Of a stretch of DNA of 23,290 nt, positions 1 to 7,744 are shown in pieces (position 1 is the stretch's first letter; every line of letters begins with the position of its first letter). The DNA comes from Rhodobacterales bacterium UBA3080 (lineage in GTDB: Bacteria > Pseudomonadota > Alphaproteobacteria > Rhodobacterales > Rhodobacteraceae), in NCBI GenBank assembly GCA_002366645.1, contig DFBM01000190.1, positions 1 through 23,290 on the forward strand. The letters run 5' to 3'. The notes under the pieces are model-generated. The model was not told where the DNA came from. It saw only the letters and a program-made list of their open reading frames with translations, and made no database searches. The translations under genes and the position numbers were made by a program.

Positions 1-311
1 GAATGGACAAGAAAGAACTGCTTCTCACCTATCAATCCAGAACTGGTCGCGCGGTTTGGATCGGACCGGACACTGAAGAAACACTGTGTGAATTAGCGCA
101 ACGTGGCACTAAAAATGTCACGGTCTTGACCCCGGGTTTTGCACCGGATTGTGTCGAAACACTTGAAGAGACCCGGATGCTCGCTGCAGATAAATTCCTG
201 CGATCAGGCGGCGAACATTTTTCCCATGTCCCTAGCTTAAACGATAGCGAACTTGCTGTCGATTTGCTGAGTGATATCATTTGTACGGAGTTGCAGGGCT
301 GGGCTGCATAA
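1..311 (+). CDS. hemH: Ferrochelatase, C-terminal part (cut by the window start)
   Basis: Ferrochelatase inserts Fe2+ into protoporphyrin IX in the last step of protoheme synthesis. About 102 residues are visible and match the C-terminal third of the family: YQSRTGRAVW near the start, then PGFAPDCVETLEE (about residues 44-56), which includes the conserved acidic residue of the active site, then GGEHFSHVPSLNDS (69-82). The family is usually 320-350 residues, so the N-terminal two thirds, including the catalytic His, lie upstream. The first visible ATG at base 3 is probably internal, because family similarity begins at once. The gene converges on bhcD, 253 bp away, and has no evident functional link to it. 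Family assignment is seen directly in the motifs; activity cannot be judged from a fragment. Confidence 0.9.
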   Translation, partial: MDKKELLLTYQSRTGRAVWIGPDTEETLCELAQRGTKNVTVLTPGFAPDCVETLEETRMLAADKFLRSGGEHFSHVPSLNDSELAVDLLSDIICTELQGWAA

Positions 312-564
312 CTACCGAACCTAGACATCTACGCTGGTCAGCACCGTCGTTGCCCAGCCATGAGCCATGATCGCCCTATGATGACCGAAAGGTAGGGTGG
401 AAAACCGGAGCCACAAAACTGGATGCTTAAAAAACTCAGCCTCCCGCACGACCCTTAAAGCTTTCCTACGAACGGTATAGCGGCCTATAGATTGCGCCAA
501 TTTTTCTCACGCCGTGCAAGCTGGCACGGTGTGGTCACGTCACAATCACGATGTAACTATTCGT
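312..564. other. Convergent intergenic region between hemH and bhcD
   Basis: These 253 bp between two converging genes contain no ORF above about 11 codons and nothing I recognise as an RNA gene. The only clear structure is the inverted repeat at 508-533. I see no uridine-tract terminator on either strand. Confidence 0.6.
508..533. terminator. Inverted repeat, possible terminator without a T-tract
   Basis: CACGCCGTGC and GCACGGTGTG form a 10 bp stem (one G-T wobble) around the 6-base loop AAGCTG. It sits between the convergent hemH and bhcD ends, where termination on both strands would be expected. Neither side has a proper T-run directly after the stem, so an intrinsic terminator is uncertain; a transcript-end stabilising hairpin is the alternative. 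Confidence 0.35.
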
Positions 565-1530
565 TTAGAGATCTACCTCAATGGCGATTCCAGCTTTAAC
601 CGCAAGCTCAACAGCTGCGGAAGCAACTGCCAGATCCTGCAACCCGACGCCGGTGCCATCAAATAGGGTGACCTCGTCATCGGACGTCCGTCCCTGATGC
701 TCGCCATTGATCACCGCACCTAGCACTGTGATATCGCCTTCGGCCATCAGACCTTCAGCAATTGCGTGCTGGCATTCGCCGATTGTAGTCGCCTGTGCAA
801 TTTCATCAGTGAAAACCGTCGCTCTTGCTACAAGTGCCGCTTCGACCTCTTGCTTGCCCTTGGTGTCTGTTCCCATGCAGGCGATATGCGTACCGGCTTT
901 AACCTGCACATCTTTCAGGATTGGGTCAAAGCTGGACGTGATCGAGATGATCACATCGGCCTGCGCCCCAAGCTGGTCAAGATCAACCGCTTCAAACGGC
1001 AGGTCAAACTCTTCTGCCGTATCCGCGAGACGCGAGAGCATTTCCGGATGGAAATTCCAACCGATAACTTTTTCGAACGATCGCTGTTCCAGTGCTGCAC
1101 GCATCTGGAAAGCGGACTGGTGCCCTGCCCCGATCATCCCGAGAACTTTAGAATCCTGTCGCGCCAAGTGCTTGATCGAAACGGCCGATGCCGCTGCTGT
1201 CCGAACGGCTGTCAGATAGTTTCCGCCAACAATCGCTTTCAGTTGGCCAGTGTCGGGATTGAACAAAAACACCGTGGATTGGTGGTTCGTCAAACCTTTT
1301 GCATCGTTACCCGGCCAATAGCCACCGGATTTCAAACCCAGTGCCAAGCCAGCCTTGTCGAAGCCGGATTTGAAACCATACAACGCATCCGCATATCCGA
1401 TGTCCTCGCGGATCACCGGAAAATTGTAAGCGTCGCCGCGCGCCATTGCGCCAAAAACCGCCTCAACGGCATCAAAAGAAGTCTTTCGATCTATAAGCTC
1501 GGGGATAATTTTTTCTGGAACAATAATCAT
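565..1530 (-). CDS. bhcD: Iminosuccinate reductase BhcD (beta-hydroxyaspartate cycle)
   Basis: Belongs to the ornithine cyclodeaminase/mu-crystallin fold. In the beta-hydroxyaspartate cycle BhcD reduces iminosuccinate to L-aspartate with NAD(P)H, regenerating the amino donor used by BhcA. The 321-residue protein begins MIIVPEKIIP; I chose ATG 1528-1530 because GAAGGAA lies at ribosome-binding distance, and the longer open frame upstream to 1632 adds non-family residues overlapping bhcC. Visible features: KSGGYWPGN (67-75) with the conserved Lys, AVRTAAASA (108-116), the Rossmann motif GMIGAGHQSA (131-140), and FDGTGVGLQDLA near the C-terminus. It is the last gene of bhcABCD, 68 bp after bhcC. 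Function rests on family plus operon context; alone it could be taken for an ornithine cyclodeaminase or alanine dehydrogenase homologue. Confidence 0.92.
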   Translation of the reverse strand: MIIVPEKIIPELIDRKTSFDAVEAVFGAMARGDAYNFPVIREDIGYADALYGFKSGFDKAGLALGLKSGGYWPGNDAKGLTNHQSTVFLFNPDTGQLKAIVGGNYLTAVRTAAASAVSIKHLARQDSKVLGMIGAGHQSAFQMRAALEQRSFEKVIGWNFHPEMLSRLADTAEEFDLPFEAVDLDQLGAQADVIISITSSFDPILKDVQVKAGTHIACMGTDTKGKQEVEAALVARATVFTDEIAQATTIGECQHAIAEGLMAEGDITVLGAVINGEHQGRTSDDEVTLFDGTGVGLQDLAVASAAVELAVKAGIAIEVDL

Positions 1531-1553
1531 CGCATTTCCTTCAAACGTTAGTT

Positions 1554-1579
1554 CCGCGCCCAGAGCAGTCCGGACGCGG
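1554..1579 (-). other. Hairpin in the bhcC-bhcD gap
   Basis: On the coding strand CCGCGTCC and GGGCGCGG can form an 8 bp GC-rich stem (one G-U pair) with a 10-base loop inside the 68 bp between bhcC and bhcD. The other two gaps in the operon are only 10-11 bp. No T-run follows, so an mRNA processing or 3'-stabilising role for the upstream message is more likely than termination. Purely a sequence observation. Confidence 0.35.
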
Positions 1580-1598
1580 AGAATTGTGTTAGCTGAGC

Positions 1599-2762
1599 TT
1601 AGTAAGCTTTGCCGCGCGCCGAAACCGGCCACAGGGTTTCAACTTTGCCGTTACGCACACCAACATACCAGTCGTGAACGTTCGCGGTTGGATCGCAGTG
1701 ACCTGGAACCAGCTTCAGCTTATCGTTGACCTTCAGAACGCCGTTCGGATCAGCAACAACACCGTGTTCATCCGAACATTTGACGTATTCAACGTCGTCA
1801 CGACCGTAAACAACAGGCAGACCACTATCGATAGACTGGGCTTTCAGGCCAGCGTCAACCACAGCGATATGATCTTTGGCGTGGCTCATAACCGAGGTCA
1901 GCAGGAAGAAGGAGTTCTCCCACTCGCCTTGATCGATCCGGTTGCCGTCTTTGTCCAGAATGCGACCATAGTCGGCATCCATGAAAGCATAGGAACCAGC
2001 CTGAAGCTCGTTAAACACGCCCGAGTTGCTTTCGAAGTAATAAGAACCGGTGCCACCACCGGAAACCAATTCGGCTTTCATGCCTTCAGCTTCGAGACCG
2101 GCAACTGCGTCTTTTACCATGGCGATGGCAATATCAAGGTTCGCTTTGCGGTCGGCATAGCTGTCCATGTGCTGCATGGCACCCTGATAGGCCTGAATAC
2201 CGGAGAATTTCAGCCCGTCAGCAGCTTCGATCGCCTTTGCAATTTCAACAACAGCAGGCGTTGTCGTCACACCACAGCGACCAGCGCCACAGTCGATTTC
2301 AACGAAACATTCGATCTGGTTGCCATGCTTGACAGCAGCCGCCGACAGATCAGCAACGTTAGCCACATCGTCAACACAAACGATTGTGCGGCATCCGAAG
2401 TTCGGCAAGCGGGCCAGACGGTCGATTTTCAGCGGGTCACGGACCTGATTGGAAACCAGAATGTCCTTGATGCCACCACGGGCAAAAACCTCGGCTTCCG
2501 AGACTTTCTGGCAGCAAACACCAACGGAACCACCAAGCTCTTCCTGTAGTTTGGCAACATCAACCGACTTGTGCATTTTGCCGTGCACACGATGGCGCAT
2601 GCCATGTGCTTTGGCATAGTCGCCCATTTTCTTGATGTTACGCTCGAGCGCATCGAGGTCCAGAACCAGACAAGGAGTCTGGATGTCCGCCTCGTCCATG
2701 CCAGGTAGGGCTGGAACGTTATAACCTACTTCGAGGCCTTCGTATTTCGATACTCCGGTCAT
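1599..2762 (-). CDS. bhcC: beta-Hydroxyaspartate aldolase BhcC
   Basis: A PLP-dependent aldolase of the D-threonine/3-hydroxy-D-aspartate aldolase family (fold type III, metal-assisted). In the cycle it condenses glycine with glyoxylate to beta-hydroxyaspartate, the carbon-carbon bond-forming step. The protein has 387 residues, normal for the family. The N-terminal barrel shows DIQTPCLVLDLDALERN (about 26-42) and RVHGKMHKS (58-66), where Lys62 is the expected PLP Schiff-base lysine. SGGGTGSYYF binds the PLP phosphate in relatives. PGHCDP (about 353-358) holds the His and Asp of the divalent metal site. The start has AGGAGAGAAAATC upstream; the gap to bhcB is 11 bp. Third gene of bhcABCD. Many homologues are annotated as DSD1-family or D-threonine aldolases; the operon decides the call. 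Confidence 0.93.
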   Translation of the reverse strand: MTGVSKYEGLEVGYNVPALPGMDEADIQTPCLVLDLDALERNIKKMGDYAKAHGMRHRVHGKMHKSVDVAKLQEELGGSVGVCCQKVSEAEVFARGGIKDILVSNQVRDPLKIDRLARLPNFGCRTIVCVDDVANVADLSAAAVKHGNQIECFVEIDCGAGRCGVTTTPAVVEIAKAIEAADGLKFSGIQAYQGAMQHMDSYADRKANLDIAIAMVKDAVAGLEAEGMKAELVSGGGTGSYYFESNSGVFNELQAGSYAFMDADYGRILDKDGNRIDQGEWENSFFLLTSVMSHAKDHIAVVDAGLKAQSIDSGLPVVYGRDDVEYVKCSDEHGVVADPNGVLKVNDKLKLVPGHCDPTANVHDWYVGVRNGKVETLWPVSARGKAY

Positions 2763-2773
2763 GATTTTCTCTC

Positions 2774-3727
2774 CTATTTATCCATCCACGGCAGGCTGTC
2801 GAGATCGACATTTCCACCGGTAACAATAACCCCAACGCGCTTACCCGCGAAGACGTCTTTGTTTTTCAAAATTGTCGCAAGCGGCACAGCGCTGGACGGC
2901 TCCATAACGATCTTCATACGTTTCCAGATCAACTTCATCGCATCGATAATTTCTTCTTCAGTCGCGGTAAAGATATCTGTGACGTGATTGGAAACGAAAT
3001 GCCACGTCAAATCTTTTAACGGAACTTTCAGGCCATCAGCAACCGTTTCCGGTGCATCGTCCGCAATAATATGACCAGCCCTGAACGAGCGCGCCGCATC
3101 GTCGGCGTTCAACGGTTCTGCAGCATAAATGCTTACCTCTGGTGCAACGTTTGACATCGCCAAACAGGTTCCGGAAATCATCCCGCCACCACCAATCGGG
3201 GCAACAATCGCATCAAGGTCGCCAACCTGCTCTAACAGCTCCAACGAACAGGTCGCCTGCCCTGCAATCACCCGAGGGTCATTGTAAGGGTGAACGAAAT
3301 CTGCGCCCGTCGCGGCCTGCACTTCGGCAAAAACTGCTTCACGCGAAGAGGTAGAAGGTTCGCATTCGGTGATGATACCACCATACCCGATAACCGCGTC
3401 TTTCTTGGCTTGTGGCGCGGTGCGCGGCATGACGACGTGGCAAGGTATACCGCGTCGGCCCGCTGCATATGATAACGACAATGCGTGGTTGCCTGATGAA
3501 TGTGTCGCCACACCTTTGGCGGCCATTTCATCACTTAGACCAAAAACAGCATTAGACGCGCCACGAACTTTGAAAGCACCGGCTTTCTGAAAGTTTTCGC
3601 ATTTGAAAAACAGCTCGGCGCCTGTGAGTTTGTTCATGAACGTGCTGGTCAGCACCGGTGTTTTGTGGATGTACGGTGTGACCCGCTCGCGCGCAACTTT
3701 TACATCGTCAAACGTGGGAATATACAT
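2774..3727 (-). CDS. bhcB: beta-Hydroxyaspartate dehydratase BhcB
   Basis: A fold-type II PLP enzyme of the serine/threonine dehydratase family. In the cycle it dehydrates beta-hydroxyaspartate to iminosuccinate. The 317-residue protein starts MYIPTFDDVK at ATG 3725-3727, preceded by AAAGGAAAC; the longer open frame to 3838 runs backward into bhcA and is not supported. Visible motifs: KCENFQKAGAFKVRGA (43-57) with the PLP lysine Lys53, SSGNHA (77-82), the phosphate-binding GGGGMISG (179-186), and EPSSAVPLA and VIVTGGNVD near the C-terminus. It lacks the C-terminal ACT domain of biosynthetic threonine deaminases. It lies 10 bp after bhcA and 11 bp before bhcC. Outside this context a catabolic threonine dehydratase or serine racemase would be considered. 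Confidence 0.93.
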   Translation of the reverse strand: MYIPTFDDVKVARERVTPYIHKTPVLTSTFMNKLTGAELFFKCENFQKAGAFKVRGASNAVFGLSDEMAAKGVATHSSGNHALSLSYAAGRRGIPCHVVMPRTAPQAKKDAVIGYGGIITECEPSTSSREAVFAEVQAATGADFVHPYNDPRVIAGQATCSLELLEQVGDLDAIVAPIGGGGMISGTCLAMSNVAPEVSIYAAEPLNADDAARSFRAGHIIADDAPETVADGLKVPLKDLTWHFVSNHVTDIFTATEEEIIDAMKLIWKRMKIVMEPSSAVPLATILKNKDVFAGKRVGVIVTGGNVDLDSLPWMDK

Positions 3728-3737
3728 ATTGTTTCCT

Positions 3738-4907
3738 TTATCCGGCTGTTGTGCGGTAGTATTCCTGTGCTGCCGCAACTCCGGAGCCCAGAGTAATCGG
3801 GTACCCAAGGTCAACCATCGCCATTTCCGCCGTTGCAATGCCCGACAGCGCCATAACGTCAGTTAGACTACCAAGGTGTCCGATACGAAACACTTTGCCC
3901 GCAACTTTACCCAAGCCGCCACCAAAGGAAACACCATATTTGTTCGAGGCATGGTTCACCAGTTCAGTGGCATCAAATCCCTCAGGTGCAAGGATCGCCG
4001 TAACCGAGTCCGAATAGATTTCTTCGCGAACCGCACAAATTTCCAAACCCCAGGCGCGAACTGCAGTGCGAACACCTTCAGCTATCCTGTGGTGACGGGC
4101 GAACACATTGTCCAAACCTTCTTCCAGCAACATTTCGGTGGATTTGGCCAAACCGTTCAGCATGCCGACAACTGGCGTGTATGGGTACCCACCCACAGCC
4201 AGCTGAGCGATCATATCGCGCAGATCGAAATAGTAACGTGGCAAATCCGCCTGTTCCATTGTCGCAATAGCCTTTTGGCTAATACCGACAATGGACAGTC
4301 CGGCGGGAAGCATGAAACCTTTTTGGGATCCGGCAATGGCGAGGTCGACGCCCCATTCGTCCATGCGGAAGTCCATCGAGCCGATGGAGCTAACTCCGTC
4401 GACGTATAATAGCGCAGGGTGTCCGGCGGCATCCATAGCCCTGCGCACTGCGGCCACGTCGCTCAGGACGCCGGTCGCTGTCTCGTTATGTGTAACCAGC
4501 ACCGCTTTAATTTCGTGGTTGGTGTCAGCCAAAAGTGCTTCGGCATAGGAAACGACCGGGCAAGCTTCGCCCCATTCGACTTCGAACACCTGCATGTCGA
4601 GCCCGTGGCGTTCGCACATATCTATCCATTTTTGCGAGAACATGCCCTGCTGTGCAGCAAGCACCTTGTCGCCTGCGGACAATGTATTGCTGATAGCAGC
4701 TTCCCAGCCACCGGTGCCGGAAGACGGAAAGATAACAACTTCGCCTTCTTCGGTTTTCAGCACTTTCTTCACGCCGGCAAGCGCAGGTTTTAGAATTGTA
4801 TCGAAGACCGCCGAACGGTGGTCTAGCGTTGGCATGTCACAAGCCTTGCGTAAAACATCAGGAATGTTCGTTGGGCCGGGGATAAAAACAGGATTTTGAT
4901 CAGACAT
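3738..4907 (-). CDS. bhcA: Aspartate:glyoxylate aminotransferase BhcA
   Basis: A class V PLP aminotransferase related to serine-glyoxylate and alanine-glyoxylate aminotransferases. In the cycle it moves the amino group of L-aspartate to glyoxylate, giving glycine for BhcC and releasing oxaloacetate as the net product. The protein has 389 residues. Visible: FIPGPTNIPDVLR (8-20), FPSSGTGGWEAA (60-71) in the PLP phosphate region, LYVDGVSSIGSMD (167-179) with the pyridine-nitrogen Asp, and GSQKGFMLPAG (193-203) with the Schiff-base Lys196. The start ATG 4905-4907 has GGAGAG at good spacing. First gene of bhcABCD and the one next to the shared control region. Without the operon it would be named serine-glyoxylate aminotransferase. 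Confidence 0.93.
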   Translation of the reverse strand: MSDQNPVFIPGPTNIPDVLRKACDMPTLDHRSAVFDTILKPALAGVKKVLKTEEGEVVIFPSSGTGGWEAAISNTLSAGDKVLAAQQGMFSQKWIDMCERHGLDMQVFEVEWGEACPVVSYAEALLADTNHEIKAVLVTHNETATGVLSDVAAVRRAMDAAGHPALLYVDGVSSIGSMDFRMDEWGVDLAIAGSQKGFMLPAGLSIVGISQKAIATMEQADLPRYYFDLRDMIAQLAVGGYPYTPVVGMLNGLAKSTEMLLEEGLDNVFARHHRIAEGVRTAVRAWGLEICAVREEIYSDSVTAILAPEGFDATELVNHASNKYGVSFGGGLGKVAGKVFRIGHLGSLTDVMALSGIATAEMAMVDLGYPITLGSGVAAAQEYYRTTAG

Positions 4908-4936
4908 AGGATTCTCTCCGTATTTGGATTTGAGAC

Positions 4937-4965
4937 ATCGTATTCCGACATGTGAATATACGCAA
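4937..4965 (-). promoter_or_regulatory. Candidate bhcA promoter
   Basis: Read on the minus strand, TTGCGT (plus 4960-4965) and TACGAT (plus 4937-4942) are separated by 17 bp, a sigma-70-like arrangement. Transcription would begin near 4930, leaving a leader of about 20 nt before bhcA. The perfect palindrome at 4965-4980 abuts the -35 box and ATGTGAA at 4950-4956 lies in the spacer. Box matches are imperfect; the position is the best support. Confidence 0.4.
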
Positions 4966-4980
4966 TTTTTTCGAAAAAAT
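4965..4980. promoter_or_regulatory. Perfect 16 bp palindrome in the bhcA-bhcR control region
   Basis: ATTTTTTCGAAAAAAT is its own reverse complement. It touches the upstream edge of the candidate bhcA -35 box, where an activator would sit, in the intergenic region shared with the IclR-type gene bhcR. IclR proteins bind short palindromes as dimers or tetramers, so BhcR is the natural candidate, but low complexity (A/T runs) means it may also just be bendable DNA. Confidence 0.45.
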
Positions 4981-5035
4981 ATTTCATTATGTCCAGTAAA
5001 TAGCTTTTATCATAAACTTCAAAGGGTTACATTTT

Positions 5036-5048
5036 TTCACATAGTGAA
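5036..5048. promoter_or_regulatory. Inverted repeat TTCAC-ATA-GTGAA, possible BhcR operator
   Basis: Five-base arms TTCAC and GTGAA with a 3-base spacer lie about 12 bp upstream of the candidate bhcR -35 box. The heptamer TTCACAT recurs on the other strand at 4950-4956, inside the bhcA promoter spacer. Two similar sites, one near each promoter, would suit a regulator controlling the operon and its own gene. Inference only. Confidence 0.35.
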
Positions 5049-5059
5049 CTATTTTTTTA

Positions 5060-5089
5060 TTACAAATTTAATTCGACACGTTCTATGCT
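5060..5089 (+). promoter_or_regulatory. Candidate bhcR promoter
   Basis: TTACAA at 5060-5065 and TATGCT at 5084-5089 are spaced 18 bp and would start transcription near 5097, about 40 nt before bhcR. Weak sigma-70-like matches in an AT-rich stretch, so low confidence. Confidence 0.3.
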
Positions 5090-5137
5090 GGATTCGCATT
5101 AAACCGACCTAGAGCTCGAAAAAAAGAAAAGTTACAA

Positions 5138-5962
5138 ATGGTAGAAAACCCCAAACGCACGCGCGGTCGCCCACGCTCTTTTAATGACCAGACCGAAAAC
5201 ACAATCGTAAGATCGCTTGACCGGGGGATGGTCATATTGTCATCACTCGCCGAAAGCGATGGAATTTCATTATCCGCCTTGGCCGAAAGGTCTGCGCAAT
5301 CTTCCGCAACGGTCTATCGCGCACTAACGACGTTGCAAGCGCACGAGATCGTCGAATTCGAGGAGCACACACAGCTGTGGTTTATCGGCGCCGGTGCCTT
5401 CCGTATTGGCAGCGTATTTTTAAACCGCACCAATATCCTTCAGCGAAGCCGTCCGGTGATGCAAAAACTGATGCGATCAACTGGCGAAACCGCAAACCTC
5501 GGGATTGAGAGGGATGATCGGGTCATGTTCATCTCGCAGGTTGAAACCAGTCAGACGATCCGAGCATTTTTTCCACCCGGAACAAGCAACCCCATGCATG
5601 CCTCCGGCATAGGCAAATCGCTTCTTGCGAATTTTCCTGCGTCGCGAACTAGTGCGATTATCGGGGAACAGGGCTTGGAACGGTTTACCGACAACACGAT
5701 CACCGATCCTGATCAGTTGATGTCGGAACTGACGACGATAAAGCGCAAAGGTTTCGCCGTTGACGACGAAGAGCGCACAGTCGGCATGCGATGCATTGCA
5801 GCGGCTATCTTCGATGCCTACGGCGAGCCTGTAGCTGGATTGTCGATCTCCGGCCCGACGTTCAGGATGCCCCGGAATTCGACAGAAGAAATCGGGATGC
5901 ACGTACGGAACGCGGCACAAGAGGTCACAAAGGCGCTCGGGGGAAAGGAGCCTGATCTTTAA
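5138..5962 (+). CDS. bhcR: IclR-family regulator BhcR
   Basis: A 274-residue IclR regulator divergent from the bhcABCD operon. The N-terminus is basic with an AT-hook-like RGRPR (9-13). A winged helix-turn-helix follows (about 22-85: IVRSLDRGMVILSSLA, then LSALAERSAQSSATVYRALTTL). The effector domain covers about 95-265, with HASGIGKSLLA and GMRCIAAAIFDAYGEPVAGLSI. In Paracoccus denitrificans the orthologue is known to bind the bhc promoter region with glyoxylate as the effector; the same role is inferred here from identical layout. The start ATG 5138 has only a weak purine-rich ribosome site (AAAAAAAGAAAAG), which fits low regulator expression. It ends 7 bp from the converging antiporter gene. 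Confidence 0.88.
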   Translation: MVENPKRTRGRPRSFNDQTENTIVRSLDRGMVILSSLAESDGISLSALAERSAQSSATVYRALTTLQAHEIVEFEEHTQLWFIGAGAFRIGSVFLNRTNILQRSRPVMQKLMRSTGETANLGIERDDRVMFISQVETSQTIRAFFPPGTSNPMHASGIGKSLLANFPASRTSAIIGEQGLERFTDNTITDPDQLMSELTTIKRKGFAVDDEERTVGMRCIAAAIFDAYGEPVAGLSISGPTFRMPRNSTEEIGMHVRNAAQEVTKALGGKEPDL

Positions 5963-5969
5963 CTTCCGG

Positions 5970-7670
5970 CTACCTACCGACTATATCTTCCAGCAAAGCG
6001 TAATCGTTGTCCCTGTACGTTTGAACAATTGACTCCGTCGTATCTGCGCTTGCGCCTAACGCGCTGATGACAATCGCACCAAGTTGTAGGCTTGCTTCCG
6101 CTGTTTCCGGCACGATCGACGTGGCGCCTTCAGTTTCCAGTAAATGCAAATGCCGCATATCACGCGCGCGTACAAATATTTTCAGGTCGGGATAGTTGCG
6201 GCGTAGACTGCCAACCAACCGATTGGCGACGCTGATTTGGTCCAAGGTAATGACAATCGCAGCCGCAAATTCTGCGCCCGCGGATTTAAGGACCGAGACC
6301 TGGCTAGCGTTTCCGTAATAAACAGGCGCACCCTTCCTGCGGCACTCGCTAACGCGGTCGCCATTGTTGTCAATCGCGACATATGCGATCCCGCCATCCC
6401 CCAACACCTTCGCAATGGTTTGTCCGACACGCCCGAAACCGGCGATAAGGACGTGCCCCTCCAATCCCTTCACCTCCGCCGCAATATCGACCGTTGATGT
6501 GTCACCACTCGAACGCAACCGATTAGCCAACCCTGCGCCGAACTGTGCCAGAACGGGTGTCACCGCCATACTCAAAGCTATTACCGCTAACAAAACTTGA
6601 ACGATGTCCATGGGGATCAACCCAAGGGCACCCGACGCGCCCAGCAGCACAAAGCCGAATTCCCCACCCTGCGAAAGCGCCAGACCGACTTGCACCGACG
6701 TTGATGTGGGTAGTCCGAACATACGGGCGAGCAAACCCGTAATAATTGTCTTTCCCAATAAAAGTGCAAATACCAAAAGGCTGATCAGCAGTAGGTTAGA
6801 TACGATAAGAACTATATCGATCGACATACCGATGGTCATAAAGAACAGGCCCAGAAGCAATCCGCGAAACGGCTTTATGTCGGCTTCGACCTGATGCTTA
6901 TACTCCGTTTCCGCCAACAATAACCCGGCAAGAAATGCCCCGAGCGCCATGGACAAGCCGGTAAGCGAAAGTATCCACCCCATGCCAAGAACCGACAGTA
7001 GCGCCATCGCGACAAACAGTTCCGAGCTTCGCGCACCGGCAATAACGTGGAACACAGGTCTAAAAATGATGCGGCCTGCCCATATCGCAACGACAAGTGC
7101 AACTGCGGCCTGCAAAATCGCTAATCCGAAAGCTGCGACGAACGAAGTGCCTTCCTGTGAAAGGGTCGTCATCAATATCAGTAGCGGTACAACCGCGAGG
7201 TCCTGCAGCAAAAGAATTGCAAATGTTACAAACCCGAAGTTGGTTGCCCGCTCTCCACGCTCCGTCAGCAATTGAAGGACAAAAGCGGTTGAGGATAGCG
7301 CCAGAGCGCCGCCGATCAGAACCGCGGCTTTGACATCAATACCAACCCCGAAAGCGATACCCGTCACGATTGCTGTGGTCACCAAGACCTGCAGCAATCC
7401 AAGCCCGAAAACGTATCGACGCATTTTACGTAGCCGTTCAAGTGAAAGGTCCAGACCAATCATGAACAGCAGAAATACCACCCCGAATTCCGCGAGCGTG
7501 TCGGCACTATGGGTATCGCCAATGATCGAAAATCCATGCGGACCAATCAACATGCCAGCTGCCAGATATCCAAGTATCGGACTTGCGCGCAAGCGATGGA
7601 ACAGAGGTACGATTGCGACCGCTGCTACAAGAAAAGTCAGGACATCATAGAAGAGTCCAGAAGGCGTCAC
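5970..7670 (-). CDS. Kef-type monovalent cation:proton antiporter (CPA2) with RCK domain
   Basis: A 566-residue inner-membrane protein of the CPA2 family. Residues about 1-385 hold roughly 12 hydrophobic segments with GPHGFSII (43-50), FGVVFLLFMIGLDLS (62-76), LLLQDLAVVPLL (153-164, the QD pair typical of Kef proteins) and ALSQGGEFGFVLL (331-343). Residues about 405-525 form a TrkA-N/RCK domain with the Rossmann motif GFGRVG (411-416) and an acid after the second strand (Asp434). It probably exchanges K+ or Na+ for H+ under nucleotide control. GTG (7668-7670) is the start, with GGAG seven bases upstream. No KefF/KefG-like ancillary oxidoreductase is adjacent. It lies 74 bp after the usp gene on the same strand and may be cotranscribed. 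KefB, KefC and YbaL cannot be told apart from the sequence. Confidence 0.88.
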   Translation of the reverse strand: MTPSGLFYDVLTFLVAAVAIVPLFHRLRASPILGYLAAGMLIGPHGFSIIGDTHSADTLAEFGVVFLLFMIGLDLSLERLRKMRRYVFGLGLLQVLVTTAIVTGIAFGVGIDVKAAVLIGGALALSSTAFVLQLLTERGERATNFGFVTFAILLLQDLAVVPLLILMTTLSQEGTSFVAAFGLAILQAAVALVVAIWAGRIIFRPVFHVIAGARSSELFVAMALLSVLGMGWILSLTGLSMALGAFLAGLLLAETEYKHQVEADIKPFRGLLLGLFFMTIGMSIDIVLIVSNLLLISLLVFALLLGKTIITGLLARMFGLPTSTSVQVGLALSQGGEFGFVLLGASGALGLIPMDIVQVLLAVIALSMAVTPVLAQFGAGLANRLRSSGDTSTVDIAAEVKGLEGHVLIAGFGRVGQTIAKVLGDGGIAYVAIDNNGDRVSECRRKGAPVYYGNASQVSVLKSAGAEFAAAIVITLDQISVANRLVGSLRRNYPDLKIFVRARDMRHLHLLETEGATSIVPETAEASLQLGAIVISALGASADTTESIVQTYRDNDYALLEDIVGR

Positions 7671-7744
7671 ATCACAACTCCAAGTTCAGGACACACACGC
7701 CCGCTGGTTTGGCTATACAACACGGGACTAGTGTTAACAGCTTA

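Noticed and set aside
312..564. Small RNA or tRNA in the hemH-bhcD gap
   Set aside because: No cloverleaf, no promoter-terminator pair and no sizable ORF; only one hairpin without a T-run.
1531..1632. N-terminal extension of bhcD upstream of ATG 1528-1530
   Set aside because: The extra 34 residues overlap the bhcC end and lack family similarity, while the internal ATG has a good ribosome site and the expected MIIVPEK start.
766..2549. Long plus-strand open frames opposite bhcD and bhcC (261 and 291 codons)
   Set aside because: They mirror well-supported minus-strand enzymes, show no family motifs, and are rich in residues typical of antisense frames.
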